Below are positions 15,516 to 23,256 of a stretch of DNA of 64,000 nucleotides, piece by piece (positions within the stretch are counted from its first letter, which is position 1; each line of letters opens with the position of its first letter). The stretch comes from Clostridia bacterium (GTDB taxonomy: Bacteria > Bacillota > Clostridia > Christensenellales > CAG-138), in contig JAFXSG010000027.1 of assembly GCA_017525875.1 (NCBI GenBank), positions 1 through 64,000 on the forward strand, written 5' to 3'. Both the position numbers and the translations under genes were made by a program. The notes under the pieces are model-generated. The model was not told where the DNA came from, searched no databases, and worked only from the letters and a program-made list of their open reading frames with translations.

Positions 15516-16076
15516 TCACTTTAGATAGAAAAAACCATCCCGCTTTATGTCTGCGTGTGTGGCATGGTATTCGGCCGCAAGAGTCTGTACTCTTTCCCAT
15601 TGCTCCTCGGAAAAGAGCTCGGTGCGCTTTTGGATCTTCTTGTCGTTTTTTGCGATAAAGAGCTGAACGATCGGGAAGAAGTCACTGTAATTGCCGAGGT
15701 ACCTTTCGCCGAGAGTAATATCCGAGGCATGCGAACCAAATGCATCGGATTTATAGACGCAGGAGGCAACAAGGCGGGAGCCGTTGACAAGCGCATATTT
15801 TTCAGCGAGTTGCTTGGGAAACTCAAGCATTACAACCGCGTCCATTTCGTCTGAATAGCAGGCAACGAGCAGCGGATCGGTCGAGAAGACGACCGCAGGC
15901 TGAGTATCGCCCGCAAGAAGCGCGGCCATAACGGGTTGGAGCGACATATCGCTGTTGTACTTCTCCTTGAAGGTGGAGAAAATAAGTTTGCGGATGGGGT
16001 AATACTTCCTGTAAGAAAACTTGGCTTTACCGGGGTTTTCAGCACTGCCGCCGATTCCAGATGCAAATGGTGCCAT
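15516..16076 (-). CDS. Unknown cytoplasmic protein downstream of recR
   Basis: A protein of 186 residues, no signal peptide or membrane helix. It contains VMAALLAGDTQPAVVFSTDPLLVACYSDEMDAVVML and a LGERYLGNYSDFFPIVQLFIA stretch; I do not recognise the family, though conserved uncharacterised Clostridia proteins look like this. AAGGAG ribosome site 7 bases before the ATG overlaps the recR stop codon, so it is the last gene of the prfB-ybaB-recR transcript. Confidence 0.6.
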   Translation of the reverse strand: MAPFASGIGGSAENPGKAKFSYRKYYPIRKLIFSTFKEKYNSDMSLQPVMAALLAGDTQPAVVFSTDPLLVACYSDEMDAVVMLEFPKQLAEKYALVNGSRLVASCVYKSDAFGSHASDITLGERYLGNYSDFFPIVQLFIAKNDKKIQKRTELFSEEQWERVQTLAAEYHATHADIKRDGFFYLK

Positions 16077-16088
16077 ATCGATACTCCT

Positions 16089-16676
16089 TTACATTTTCCT
16101 TCGATTCTCTATCGATTTTGACAGCGTGACCTCGTCCACGTATTCGAGGTTGCCGCCGATCGGGATCCCGTGAGCGATCCTCGAAACGCTGACGCCCATC
16201 GGTTTGAGCTGCTTTGCGATGTAACTCGCGGTAGCTTCCCCCTCAACGTCCGGATTGGTGGCAAGGATGACCTCCTTGACCTGTTCGGTCTTCACGCGCT
16301 CGATGAGCTGCGCGATAGAAAGCTGATCCGGGCCGACGCCGTCCATGGGGGAAAGCACGCCGCCGAGAACGTGGTAACGCCCGCGGAACTCGTGGACCCG
16401 TTCCATAAAGATCACGTCGCGCGCGCTTTCGACCACGCAGAGAAGCTCGCTCGTGCGCTTCGGGTCTGCACAGACGGGGCAGAGCTCGTTTTCGGTGTAG
16501 TTGCCGCAGACGGGGCAGTAGTGCACCTTCTGCTTGGCATTCGTGAGCGCTTCCGCAAGCGCGGTCACGTCCGCTTCCGGCATCGAGATGATGTGGAACG
16601 CGAGCCGCTGCGCGCTCTTAATGCCTATGCCCGGCAGCCTGTTGAGCCGGGATATCAAAAGATCGAGACTCTCCAT
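16089..16676 (-). CDS. recR: Recombination protein RecR
   Basis: A protein of 195 residues from the ATG at 16676 (a TTG one codon upstream is possible). Helix-hairpin-helix RLNRLPGIGIKSAQRLAFH (about 10-28), a four-cysteine zinc finger CPVCGNYTENELCPVC (about 55-70) and a Toprim domain with ESARDVIFMER and ILATNPDVEGEATA. RecR works with RecF and RecO to load RecA at single-strand gaps. It follows ybaB by seven bases, the standard arrangement; no ribosome site is obvious, so translation is probably coupled. Confidence 0.95.
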   Translation of the reverse strand: MESLDLLISRLNRLPGIGIKSAQRLAFHIISMPEADVTALAEALTNAKQKVHYCPVCGNYTENELCPVCADPKRTSELLCVVESARDVIFMERVHEFRGRYHVLGGVLSPMDGVGPDQLSIAQLIERVKTEQVKEVILATNPDVEGEATASYIAKQLKPMGVSVSRIAHGIPIGGNLEYVDEVTLSKSIENRRKM

Positions 16677-16683
16677 CAATACA

Positions 16684-17034
16684 TCAGAAGCCGAAGCCGC
16701 CCAGATTACCGCCGAGACCGCCGGTCACCTTCGCAACTTCCTTCTCCATCGTTTCCTCAGCGGTGCGGACCGCTTCGTTGACAGCGGAAAGGATCAGATC
16801 CTGAAGCATCTCGATATCGTCCGGATCCACAGCCGCGGGGCTGATCTCGATGGACTTGAATTCCTTTTTGCCGTTGATCACGACCTTGACAGCGCCGCCG
16901 CCGACGCTGGTCTCAAAATCGGTGTTGCCGATCTCTTCCTGCACCCTCTGAACGTCCTGCTGCATCTTCTGAGCCTGACGCATAAGGTTCTGCATGTTTC
17001 CGCCGCCGGTGTTCCAGCCGTTGAACTTTGCCAT
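16684..17034 (-). CDS. ybaB: YbaB/EbfC-family nucleoid-associated protein
   Basis: A protein of 116 residues with the family helix [23 protein letters not shown] and the strand [16 protein letters not shown], ending in a glycine-rich tail. It binds DNA non-specifically or near palindromes, usually next to recR, as here. GGAGG ribosome site. Upstream is prfB rather than the more usual dnaX. Confidence 0.93.
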   Translation of the reverse strand: MAKFNGWNTGGGNMQNLMRQAQKMQQDVQRVQEEIGNTDFETSVGGGAVKVVINGKKEFKSIEISPAAVDPDDIEMLQDLILSAVNEAVRTAEETMEKEVAKVTGGLGGNLGGFGF

Positions 17035-17064
17035 GATAATTACCTCCTATTAGTGAGTGATCGA

Positions 17065-18166
17065 TTATGATTTCATCAGGAACGAATGGATGAACGGATC
17101 AAGATCGCCGTCCATGACGGCCTGGATATTGCCCGTCTCCTCGCCGGTGCGGTGGTCCTTCACCATCGTATAGGGCTGGAACACGTAGCTCCTGATCTGG
17201 CTGCCCCATTCGATCTTTTTCATTTCGCCCTTGATGTCAGCCATCTGCTCCATGCGCTCGCGCTCCTTGATCTCAACGAGCTTACCCTTGAGGATCCGCA
17301 TAGCGACTTCCTTGTTCTGAAGCTGGCTGCGCTCGTTCTGGCACTGGACCACGATGCCGGTGGGGAAGTGGGTGATGCGGATCGCGGAGGAAACCTTGTT
17401 GACGTTCTGACCGCCTGCGCCGCCGCTCCTGTAGGTGTCGATACGGATATCGTCCGGCTTGATCTCGACGGAGTTGTCGTCCTCGTTGAGGATCGGCGTC
17501 ACGTCGAGCGACGCAAACGAGGTGTGCCTCCTGCCGGAGGAATCGAACGGGGAAATGCGTACGAGCCTGTGCACGCCCTTTTCAGCTTTGAGATAGCCGT
17601 ATGCGTTCTCGCCCTGGCACTCGAAGGTGACGGATTTGATGCCCGCCTCTTCGCCGTCCAGCAGGTCGAGCTCCTTCACGGTGAAGCCGCTGCGCTCGCA
17701 GTAACGGGTATACATGCGGTAGAGCATGCTGACCCAATCCTGCGCCTCGGTGCCGCCTGCGCCCGCGTGGAGGCTGAGCACGGCGTTCGAGCTGTCGTAT
17801 GGGCCTCGGAGCATCGTCGCGATGCGGAAATCGTCCACGCTCTTAACAAAAGCGGCAAGCTCCGCCTGTGCTTCCTGCGCGGTCTCCTCGTCGTCCTCCT
17901 CCTCGGCCATATCGAAGAGGGTCTCAACGTCATCGCCTTCGGAGATGAGCTTAAAATACTTGTCGAGCTTGGCGCCGATCGCCTTCATGCGCTGGTTGAC
18001 TTTGTTGGCGTTGTCAACGTCGTTCCAGAAGCCCTCCGCGGCCATCTGTTCTTCAAGCTCCTGCTTTTCCTTCTTCAGCCCATCCAGGTCAAAGGGATTC
18101 ACCCGCCTGCTTGAGGGCTGCAATGGTCGCCGCCAGCTGCTGGCGGTATTCATCCAAAAGAACCAT
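17065..18166 (-). CDS. prfB: Peptide chain release factor 2, expressed by programmed +1 frameshift
   Basis: Read from the ATG at 18166 (ribosome site AAAGGA) the first 25 codons encode [20 protein letters not shown] and then stop at an in-frame TGA at codon 26. Skipping one T after codon 25 (CTT) gives GAC and continues in the frame of the main protein, for about 366 residues in total, as in other bacteria. Catalytic [10 protein letters not shown] and the SPF anticodon-like motif (ISPFDSSG) show a release factor 2 that reads TGA and TAA. Shortage of the factor raises slippage and restores it. It precedes ybaB-recR. Confidence 0.93.
18088..18107 (-). promoter_or_regulatory. prfB: prfB programmed +1 frameshift site
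   Basis: The minus strand reads GGCGGGTGAATCCCTTTGAC. CTT TGA C is the classic slip heptamer: CTT at 18094-18092 is codon 25 and TGA at 18091-18089 is codon 26, exactly as in Escherichia coli. Instead of AGGGGG three bases before CTT, there is a GGTGA that pairs with a different part of the anti-Shine-Dalgarno sequence, four bases away. Confidence 0.88.
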
Positions 18167-18285
18167 TGTCTATTCCTTTCAAAAATTCAGTTTATATTTA
18201 TAATAATTATTCGGCTTTACTGTAATTCCGGCGCGCCTTCGGTCAACCGGAGAGCGCTCTTTTTCGTTCTATGGGGGAAGGAAGG

Positions 18286-20001
18286 CTACATCCTTTCGGG
18301 TGCTTCAAGCCCGACGAGGAACAGCCCCACGCGGATCGCGGTGCGCGCCGCTTCCGTGAGCGCAAGGCGCGCCGTGCGGACGGCCTCATCGTCGTCCATG
18401 ATGCGGTTGTCGTAGTAGAATTTGTTGAAGCAGGAGCAGATCTCGATCACCTTGCGGCTGATGAGATACGGCTCATACTTCTCGGCAGCGGCTTCGATCG
18501 CCTCGGGCAGCGTGTCGATCGCCCGAAGGAGCGCTGCGCTCGCCTCGTCCGAAAGCACGGAATAATCGATGTTCGCCTTTGCAAAGTCAACGCCAAAGCC
18601 GTTTTCCGCGGCCTTGCGGATGACCGAGCAGCTCCTCGCGTAGGTGTACTGCGCGTAGGGTCCGGTCTCGCCGTCGAAGTTCAGGGATTTATCCCAGTTG
18701 AAGGTATAGTCCTTGATGCGGTTGTTGTAGAGCACGCTGAACACCAGCGCACCGACGCCGACCTGGCGGGCGACCTCTTCCTTGTTTTCAAGGTTCGGGC
18801 TCTTCTCTTCAATAATATGAAGGGTCTTCTCGATGGCGGTGTTGAGAACGTCCTCAAGGTAGATCGCGTTGCCCTTCCTCGTTGAGAAGGTCATGTCCTC
18901 CATGCTGATCATGCCGAAGTTGACGTGGACGCAGTCCTTCGCCCAGTCGTAGCCCATGAGCTCCAGCACCTTGAAGAACTGGCGGAAATGCAGGTTCTGC
19001 TGATAGGCGACCACGTAAAGGGATTTGTAAAAATCGTAGGTCTCCTTGCGGTATTTTGCCGCGGCGATATCGCGCGTTGCGTAGATCGTGCTTCCGTCGC
19101 TCTTGAGGATGATGCATGGCGGCATATCGTACTCGGAAAGATCCACGATCGTCATGCCCTTATCCACCTTGGAGATGCCCTTGTCGGCAAGCTCCTTGAT
19201 GATCGCAGGCATCTTGTCCTCGTAGAAGGATTCGCCGTTGTAGCTGTCGAAGGTGATGCCGAGCAGGTCATAGACCTTTGCAACGTCCTTCAGGGTCACT
19301 TCCTTGAACCATTGGAACAGCGCCCAGTCCGCCGGCTCGTGCATCTCGATGCGGTGGAACGCGGCACGCGCCTCGTCGTTCAGCTCGGGATGCAGTTCGG
19401 CTTCCTCGTGGAACTTAACGTAGAGCGCAACGAGCTCGCGCATGGAGTTGCCGTTCTCGATCTTCTCACGGTCGCCCCACTTGTTGTAGGCAACGATCAT
19501 CTTGCCGAACTGGGTGCCCCAGTCGCCGAGGTGGTTGATGCTGATCGTGTGGAAACCGAGGTGGTCATAGATCCTCTTGAGGGAATTGCCGAGCACCGTT
19601 GTGGTGATATGGTGGATGCCGAACGGCTTTGCGATGTTGATCGAAGAATACTCAACGCAGACGTTGCGGCCGGCGCCTTCGTCGGAAGAACCGTATTTGT
19701 CGCCTTCTGCAAGCACGCGTGAAACGACGGTGCGCGCGAAAGCGGATTTATCCGTGAAAAAGTTGAGGTAGCCGCCGACGGTCTCGATGCGGGAGAAGCC
19801 GTCGATGCTGCCGAGCTTCTCTTTCAGCTCCGCCGCGATGGCAGGGGGAGCCTTGCGGAGCGTTTTTGCAAGCTTGAAGCAGGGCAGGGCGAAATCACCG
19901 AGGTCCGGGTTCGACGGGATCTCGATCATGCCGCCGATCTGCTCCTCGGAAAGACCGCTCGCTGTCGCAAGAGCGGTGCAGAGGATCGCCTTAAAGTCCA
20001 T
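18286..20001 (-). CDS. argS: Arginyl-tRNA synthetase
   Basis: A protein of 571 residues, usual length. The N-terminal additional domain (1-115) is followed by the class Ia catalytic core with ENSINIAK-type motif SSINIAKPFGIHHITTTVLG, then HLGDWGTQFGK, then the KMSKS-like FSTRKGNAIYL and the C-terminal anticodon domain with YAYTQYTYARS (read as QYTYARS). The HIGH tetrapeptide, commonly HIGH in NIAKPFHIGH, appears as GIHH, a noteworthy change at a catalytic motif. Divergent from the sortase gene; no T-box was recognised upstream. Confidence 0.93.
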   Translation of the reverse strand: MDFKAILCTALATASGLSEEQIGGMIEIPSNPDLGDFALPCFKLAKTLRKAPPAIAAELKEKLGSIDGFSRIETVGGYLNFFTDKSAFARTVVSRVLAEGDKYGSSDEGAGRNVCVEYSSINIAKPFGIHHITTTVLGNSLKRIYDHLGFHTISINHLGDWGTQFGKMIVAYNKWGDREKIENGNSMRELVALYVKFHEEAELHPELNDEARAAFHRIEMHEPADWALFQWFKEVTLKDVAKVYDLLGITFDSYNGESFYEDKMPAIIKELADKGISKVDKGMTIVDLSEYDMPPCIILKSDGSTIYATRDIAAAKYRKETYDFYKSLYVVAYQQNLHFRQFFKVLELMGYDWAKDCVHVNFGMISMEDMTFSTRKGNAIYLEDVLNTAIEKTLHIIEEKSPNLENKEEVARQVGVGALVFSVLYNNRIKDYTFNWDKSLNFDGETGPYAQYTYARSCSVIRKAAENGFGVDFAKANIDYSVLSDEASAALLRAIDTLPEAIEAAAEKYEPYLISRKVIEICSCFNKFYYDNRIMDDDEAVRTARLALTEAARTAIRVGLFLVGLEAPERM

Positions 20002-20087
20002 AGTAATGCCTCCGAAAGTTTTATCAAGCCTTGTAATTCAAGGCAGGAACAAGCGGTATCAAACAATAATACCGCAGCTTACACTCT

Positions 20088-20116
20088 ATTATATCACAAA
20101 AAATTTCTCAGCACAA
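20088..20116 (-). promoter_or_regulatory. Promoter of argS
   Basis: On the minus strand TTGTGC (20116-20111), 17-base spacer and TATAAT (20093-20088) with an extended TG. Confidence 0.6.
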
Positions 20117-20145
20117 TTGCCAAATTGACAATTATCTGATATAAT
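20117..20145 (+). promoter_or_regulatory. Promoter of the sortase operon
   Basis: TTGCCA (20117-20122), 17-base spacer and TATAAT (20140-20145) with an extended TGA. The -35 boxes of the two divergent promoters are adjacent, so polymerases may compete. Confidence 0.7.
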
Positions 20146-20165
20146 TAGGTTTTGAATGGGCAGAT

Positions 20166-20237
20166 ATGTCCTCGGAACAGAAAAACAAGCGCGGCATAAC
20201 CGCGCAGGACGATATACCGACCTTCGATGAAAGGTAA
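20166..20237 (+). CDS. Possible 23-residue leader peptide before the sortase
   Basis: An ATG shortly after the promoter opens 23 codons (MSSEQKNKRGITAQDDIPTF and three more residues) ending six bases before the sortase ATG. Only a weak ribosome site. The peptide is hydrophilic and might be the trimmed end of a larger gene, or might couple translation to the sortase. Confidence 0.35.
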   Translation: MSSEQKNKRGITAQDDIPTFDER

Positions 20238-20243
20238 TGCGAT

Positions 20244-21296
20244 ATGGCAGCAAAACGCGTTAAAAAGACTTACTCACCGGCGGAAAAACGGCGCAGGAAC
20301 CGTCGGTTCAACACTATCCTCTATATAGCCGCAGCACTGCTGATGATCTCGGGCATACTGCTGATCGTCAGCGATCAGACTCTGCTCTTCCCGACGATCA
20401 TCAATGAGGTAGAAAACCGTGTTCAGGAGATCAGCTCGGGCGAAAAGACCGTTTTCCCAACGGTCCCGCCGCTCCAGATGTTTACTTTTGATCCGAATAC
20501 GACCTTCCCGCCGAGGGATTACGTGGAGGAAAACCCGTTCCTTAACAGGCCCCACCGTGAAACGCCCGAACCCACGCTCGCTCCCGGCGTGACGCCGGAT
20601 CCGAACGCAACGCCGAGGCCCACGCGCGACCCGAACGCACCGACGCAGGACCCCAACTATCCGAGGCCTACCAATCAGCCGGTCTACGCCTACGCTCCGA
20701 AGAACGTTTATTTCCTCGATGAATACATCCAGAACTCGATATCGAACATAATCTGTCCCGTCGATCCCGTCGGGTATAACGCAAACGGGCAGATGGACAC
20801 CGTGCGTTCCGCATTCCGTGCAGGGTGGTTCATGTACGGCGGAGACCCTGTTCGCGGCGGCAACACGCTGATCGCAGGCCACAACCGTTACAGCGGCAGG
20901 CTGGGTTATTTCTCCGTTATCAAGGACAAGATGCTTCCCGGCGATATAGTCATCGTCGAGATGCAGAACGGCGAATATGCCTACTATGCCGTCGATACGA
21001 TCACCGAGTATCCGTACGACGCAGTGCCGGATTCGGTCATGAACATCTACGGCCGTCCGAGGCTCACGCTTATAACTTGCCTTGGCGACTACAGCTCCGT
21101 GATCCACACGTCCCGCCACCGCGTCATCGCGGTCTGCTATCCTGTGTACTTCGGCGAGAACAACGGGACGGGCAGCGAGCAGCCGGAAGCCACTCCGGAG
21201 CCTGTCATCACGTCCGAGCCCGTTATCACGCCGGAACCGGCAGTTACTCCGGTGCCTGAAGGCGGAGACAGCGGCAAGAACACACCGGCGCCCTGA
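20244..21296 (+). CDS. Sortase with long proline-rich stalk
   Basis: A protein of 350 residues. Basic N-terminus, one membrane anchor (about 23-43), a Pro/Thr/Asn-rich stalk (about 70-150), then a sortase domain: His213 in LIAGHNRYS, Cys279 in TLITC, and Arg291 or Arg293 in HTSRHRVI. TLxTC and HN-type context suggest a class D or E-like enzyme, but class is uncertain. A second Thr/Pro/Glu tail follows (about 310-350), uncommon in sortases. It would anchor proteins at the cell wall; candidate substrates with TG-type motifs are at 52056 and 62554 in this window. yebC follows and may be co-transcribed. Confidence 0.85.
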   Translation: MAAKRVKKTYSPAEKRRRNRRFNTILYIAAALLMISGILLIVSDQTLLFPTIINEVENRVQEISSGEKTVFPTVPPLQMFTFDPNTTFPPRDYVEENPFLNRPHRETPEPTLAPGVTPDPNATPRPTRDPNAPTQDPNYPRPTNQPVYAYAPKNVYFLDEYIQNSISNIICPVDPVGYNANGQMDTVRSAFRAGWFMYGGDPVRGGNTLIAGHNRYSGRLGYFSVIKDKMLPGDIVIVEMQNGEYAYYAVDTITEYPYDAVPDSVMNIYGRPRLTLITCLGDYSSVIHTSRHRVIAVCYPVYFGENNGTGSEQPEATPEPVITSEPVITPEPAVTPVPEGGDSGKNTPAP

Positions 21297-21345
21297 CGCC
21301 TGATCAAAAGCGATAATTATTTTCTTCTAAACAAGGAGGTTATTT

Positions 21346-22092
21346 ATGTCCGGACATTCCAAATGGGCAAACATTAAAAACAAAAAGGAAAAGACCGACA
21401 ATCAGCGCGGCAAGATCTTCACCAAGATCGGCCGTGAGATCGCCATCGCCGTCAAAGAGGGCGGCAGCGATCCCGTCAACAACTCCAAGCTTCGCGATGT
21501 TATCGCAAAGGCAAAGGCCAACAATATGCCCAACGACAACATCACCCGCTCCATCAAGAAGGCTGCGGGCGAGCTCGGCTCCATCAACTATGAGACCGGC
21601 AGCTACGAAGGCTACGGTCCCGGCGGCGTCGCCGTTATCGTCGAGGTCCTGACCGACAACCGCAACCGCACCGCTGCGGAGATCCGCCACCTGTTCGACA
21701 AGTACGGCAACGGCATGGGCAACTCCGGCTGCGTCAGCTGGATGTTCGACCGCAAGGGCCGTATCGTCATCGAGCGCAGCGCTTCCATCGATGAGGACGA
21801 GCTCATGATGCAGGCGCTCGACGTCGGCGCGGAGGACTTCATCGCGCAGGATGACTGCTACGAGATCCTGACCGGTCCCAACGACTTCTCGACCGTACGC
21901 GAAGCGCTCGAGGCCGCGGGCTTCAGCTTCCTTTCCGCAGAGACCGAGATGATCCCCTCCAACACCGTGGACGTATCCGATGACGATACCATCGAAAAGA
22001 TCGGGCGCATGCTCGAGATGTTCGAGGACAACGACGACGTTCAGGAAGTGTTCCACAACGCGATTCTCCCCGAAGAAGAGGAAGAGGACTGA
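21346..22092 (+). CDS. yebC: YebC/PmpR-family protein
   Basis: A protein of 248 residues matching the family from the N-terminal [20 protein letters not shown] to the RIEYVDVSDDD-like region ([16 protein letters not shown]) and acidic tail. Known as a transcriptional regulator and, for some members, a translation factor that relieves stalling at proline-rich sequences. Near-ideal AAGGAGG ribosome site. Its position after a sortase with a proline-rich stalk is suggestive but may be chance. Confidence 0.95.
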   Translation: MSGHSKWANIKNKKEKTDNQRGKIFTKIGREIAIAVKEGGSDPVNNSKLRDVIAKAKANNMPNDNITRSIKKAAGELGSINYETGSYEGYGPGGVAVIVEVLTDNRNRTAAEIRHLFDKYGNGMGNSGCVSWMFDRKGRIVIERSASIDEDELMMQALDVGAEDFIAQDDCYEILTGPNDFSTVREALEAAGFSFLSAETEMIPSNTVDVSDDDTIEKIGRMLEMFEDNDDVQEVFHNAILPEEEEED

Positions 22093-22108
22093 TAACCTTT
22101 TGCCGCTG

Positions 22109-22132
22109 CTGCGGCGGGGGATACCGCCGCAG
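22109..22132 (+). terminator. GC-rich hairpin after yebC, no T-run
   Basis: CTGCGGCGG and CCGCCGCAG pair around GGGATA. Without following T residues it may be an RNA-stabilising or processing hairpin rather than a terminator. Confidence 0.4.
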
Positions 22133-22167
22133 CGAGGGATTATCAAGTCTCAAAGGAGAGAAACGCT

Positions 22168-22965
22168 GTGCTGAATATTTTTGGAACTCGCAACAATAAG
22201 AAAAAGGCATTGGTCTTTGTTGATTACGAGTACTGGTTCTATTCCTACAAAAACAAGTACGGGATCAGACCGAACGTTTCAGCCTGGCGGCAGGAGCTTG
22301 AACAGAAGTTCCGGATCGTGGATATCATGATCTTTGCCGACTTCAGCTCACCCAGCATCGGCGAGGAGCTTGCCAACCTTCGCAGCATCACCAACACCAT
22401 CATCGAAACCGGCACTGCGACGCAGGTCCGCAAAAAAGATATGACGGACTTTGTTATGCTGGATTACATCTACCAGAGCGTATACGATCGCACCGACGTC
22501 GGTACTTACGTCATCTTCACAGGGGACGGGCACTTCCAGTCCGTCGTGAAGTATCTCGACCAAAAATGCAAAAAGAACGTCGTGGTGTATGGTGTGGATT
22601 CGACCTTCAGCAACCGCCTGAAGATCGTTGCGAAAAGCGTTGAGCTGCTCCCGACCAAACAGGAGCTTGATGAGTGCTATTCCAAGATGATCCTCAGATA
22701 TTTCTCGCGCATCAACAACAAGCGAAACATTATGCCGACTTTCTGGGGCACTATCGAAGCTGTGGCAAAGTTCAACAGCGTACCCGAGGACACAGTGAAA
22801 GCATCGCTCCTTCGCCTGATAGCAAACGGGTATATCTCTCAGCGCGACGTCAAGCTGAATAAGGACAACGTCGTTCGCATAGTCGTTCCGGATTGGGATA
22901 AGCTCAAGCGGGACGGAGTGTTCGAGCTCCCGCCTTCACAGCCTCCGGCAAAACCGAACCAGTAA
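22168..22965 (+). CDS. NYN-domain (LabA/DUF88-type) nuclease-like protein
   Basis: A protein of 265 residues from a GTG start (AAGGAG site 8-9 bases upstream). N-terminal NYN PIN-like nuclease fold: VFVDYEYWF (Asp around 19), ADFSS, KDMTDFVMLDYIYQ and VIFTGDGHFQSVVKYL contain the conserved acidic residues for metal-dependent RNA cleavage. The C-terminal part (about 180-255) looks like a winged helix (FWGTIEAVAKFNSVPEDTVKASLLRLIANGYI). LabA-like proteins occur widely; function is probably RNA processing. Confidence 0.8.
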   Translation: MLNIFGTRNNKKKALVFVDYEYWFYSYKNKYGIRPNVSAWRQELEQKFRIVDIMIFADFSSPSIGEELANLRSITNTIIETGTATQVRKKDMTDFVMLDYIYQSVYDRTDVGTYVIFTGDGHFQSVVKYLDQKCKKNVVVYGVDSTFSNRLKIVAKSVELLPTKQELDECYSKMILRYFSRINNKRNIMPTFWGTIEAVAKFNSVPEDTVKASLLRLIANGYISQRDVKLNKDNVVRIVVPDWDKLKRDGVFELPPSQPPAKPNQ

Positions 22966-23152
22966 CAGAATACCAATGCATCCGCGGAGCCGCTCAGTTC
23001 ACGGCGCACCAACCATACCGCGGAACGATCTCATCAACGACAGGGGCCGGAGGCTTTCGCTTCCGGCTCTAAAAATAGCTGAAAGCTCTTCGGGAAGGCC
23101 TGTGCGTTCGGCCTTCGGCCCGAAAGCCGGCAAAAGGGGAGCGACCCTTTTT
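22966..23152 (+). terminator. Structured intergenic tail with intrinsic terminator at 23132-23152
   Basis: This gap holds GCCGGAGGC paired with GCTTCCGGC (23044-23066, one wobble), then GAAGGCC paired with GGCCTTC, then AAAAGGG-GAGCGA-CCCTTTTT, a standard intrinsic terminator. The last 104 bases to 23256 show an AT-rich stretch that may hold a promoter for the next gene, not defined. Confidence 0.65.
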
Positions 23153-23256
23153 CAAATCATTTTAAGAACTATCCGTATTATAGAATAGCTAAAACAGGCG
23201 GAGCCGGGCGGCGAAAACCGCGCCCATCCGCGAACCATGACCGGAAAGGACAAAGA

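Noticed and set aside
18167..18285. Terminator after argS and promoter of prfB
   Set aside because: Hairpins CCGG-rich and GAGCGCTC followed by TTTTT are present but the direction does not clearly match either gene; not assigned.
20002..20093. T-box leader upstream of argS
   Set aside because: The leader is about 90 bases long and lacks the conserved T-box sequence and a terminator.
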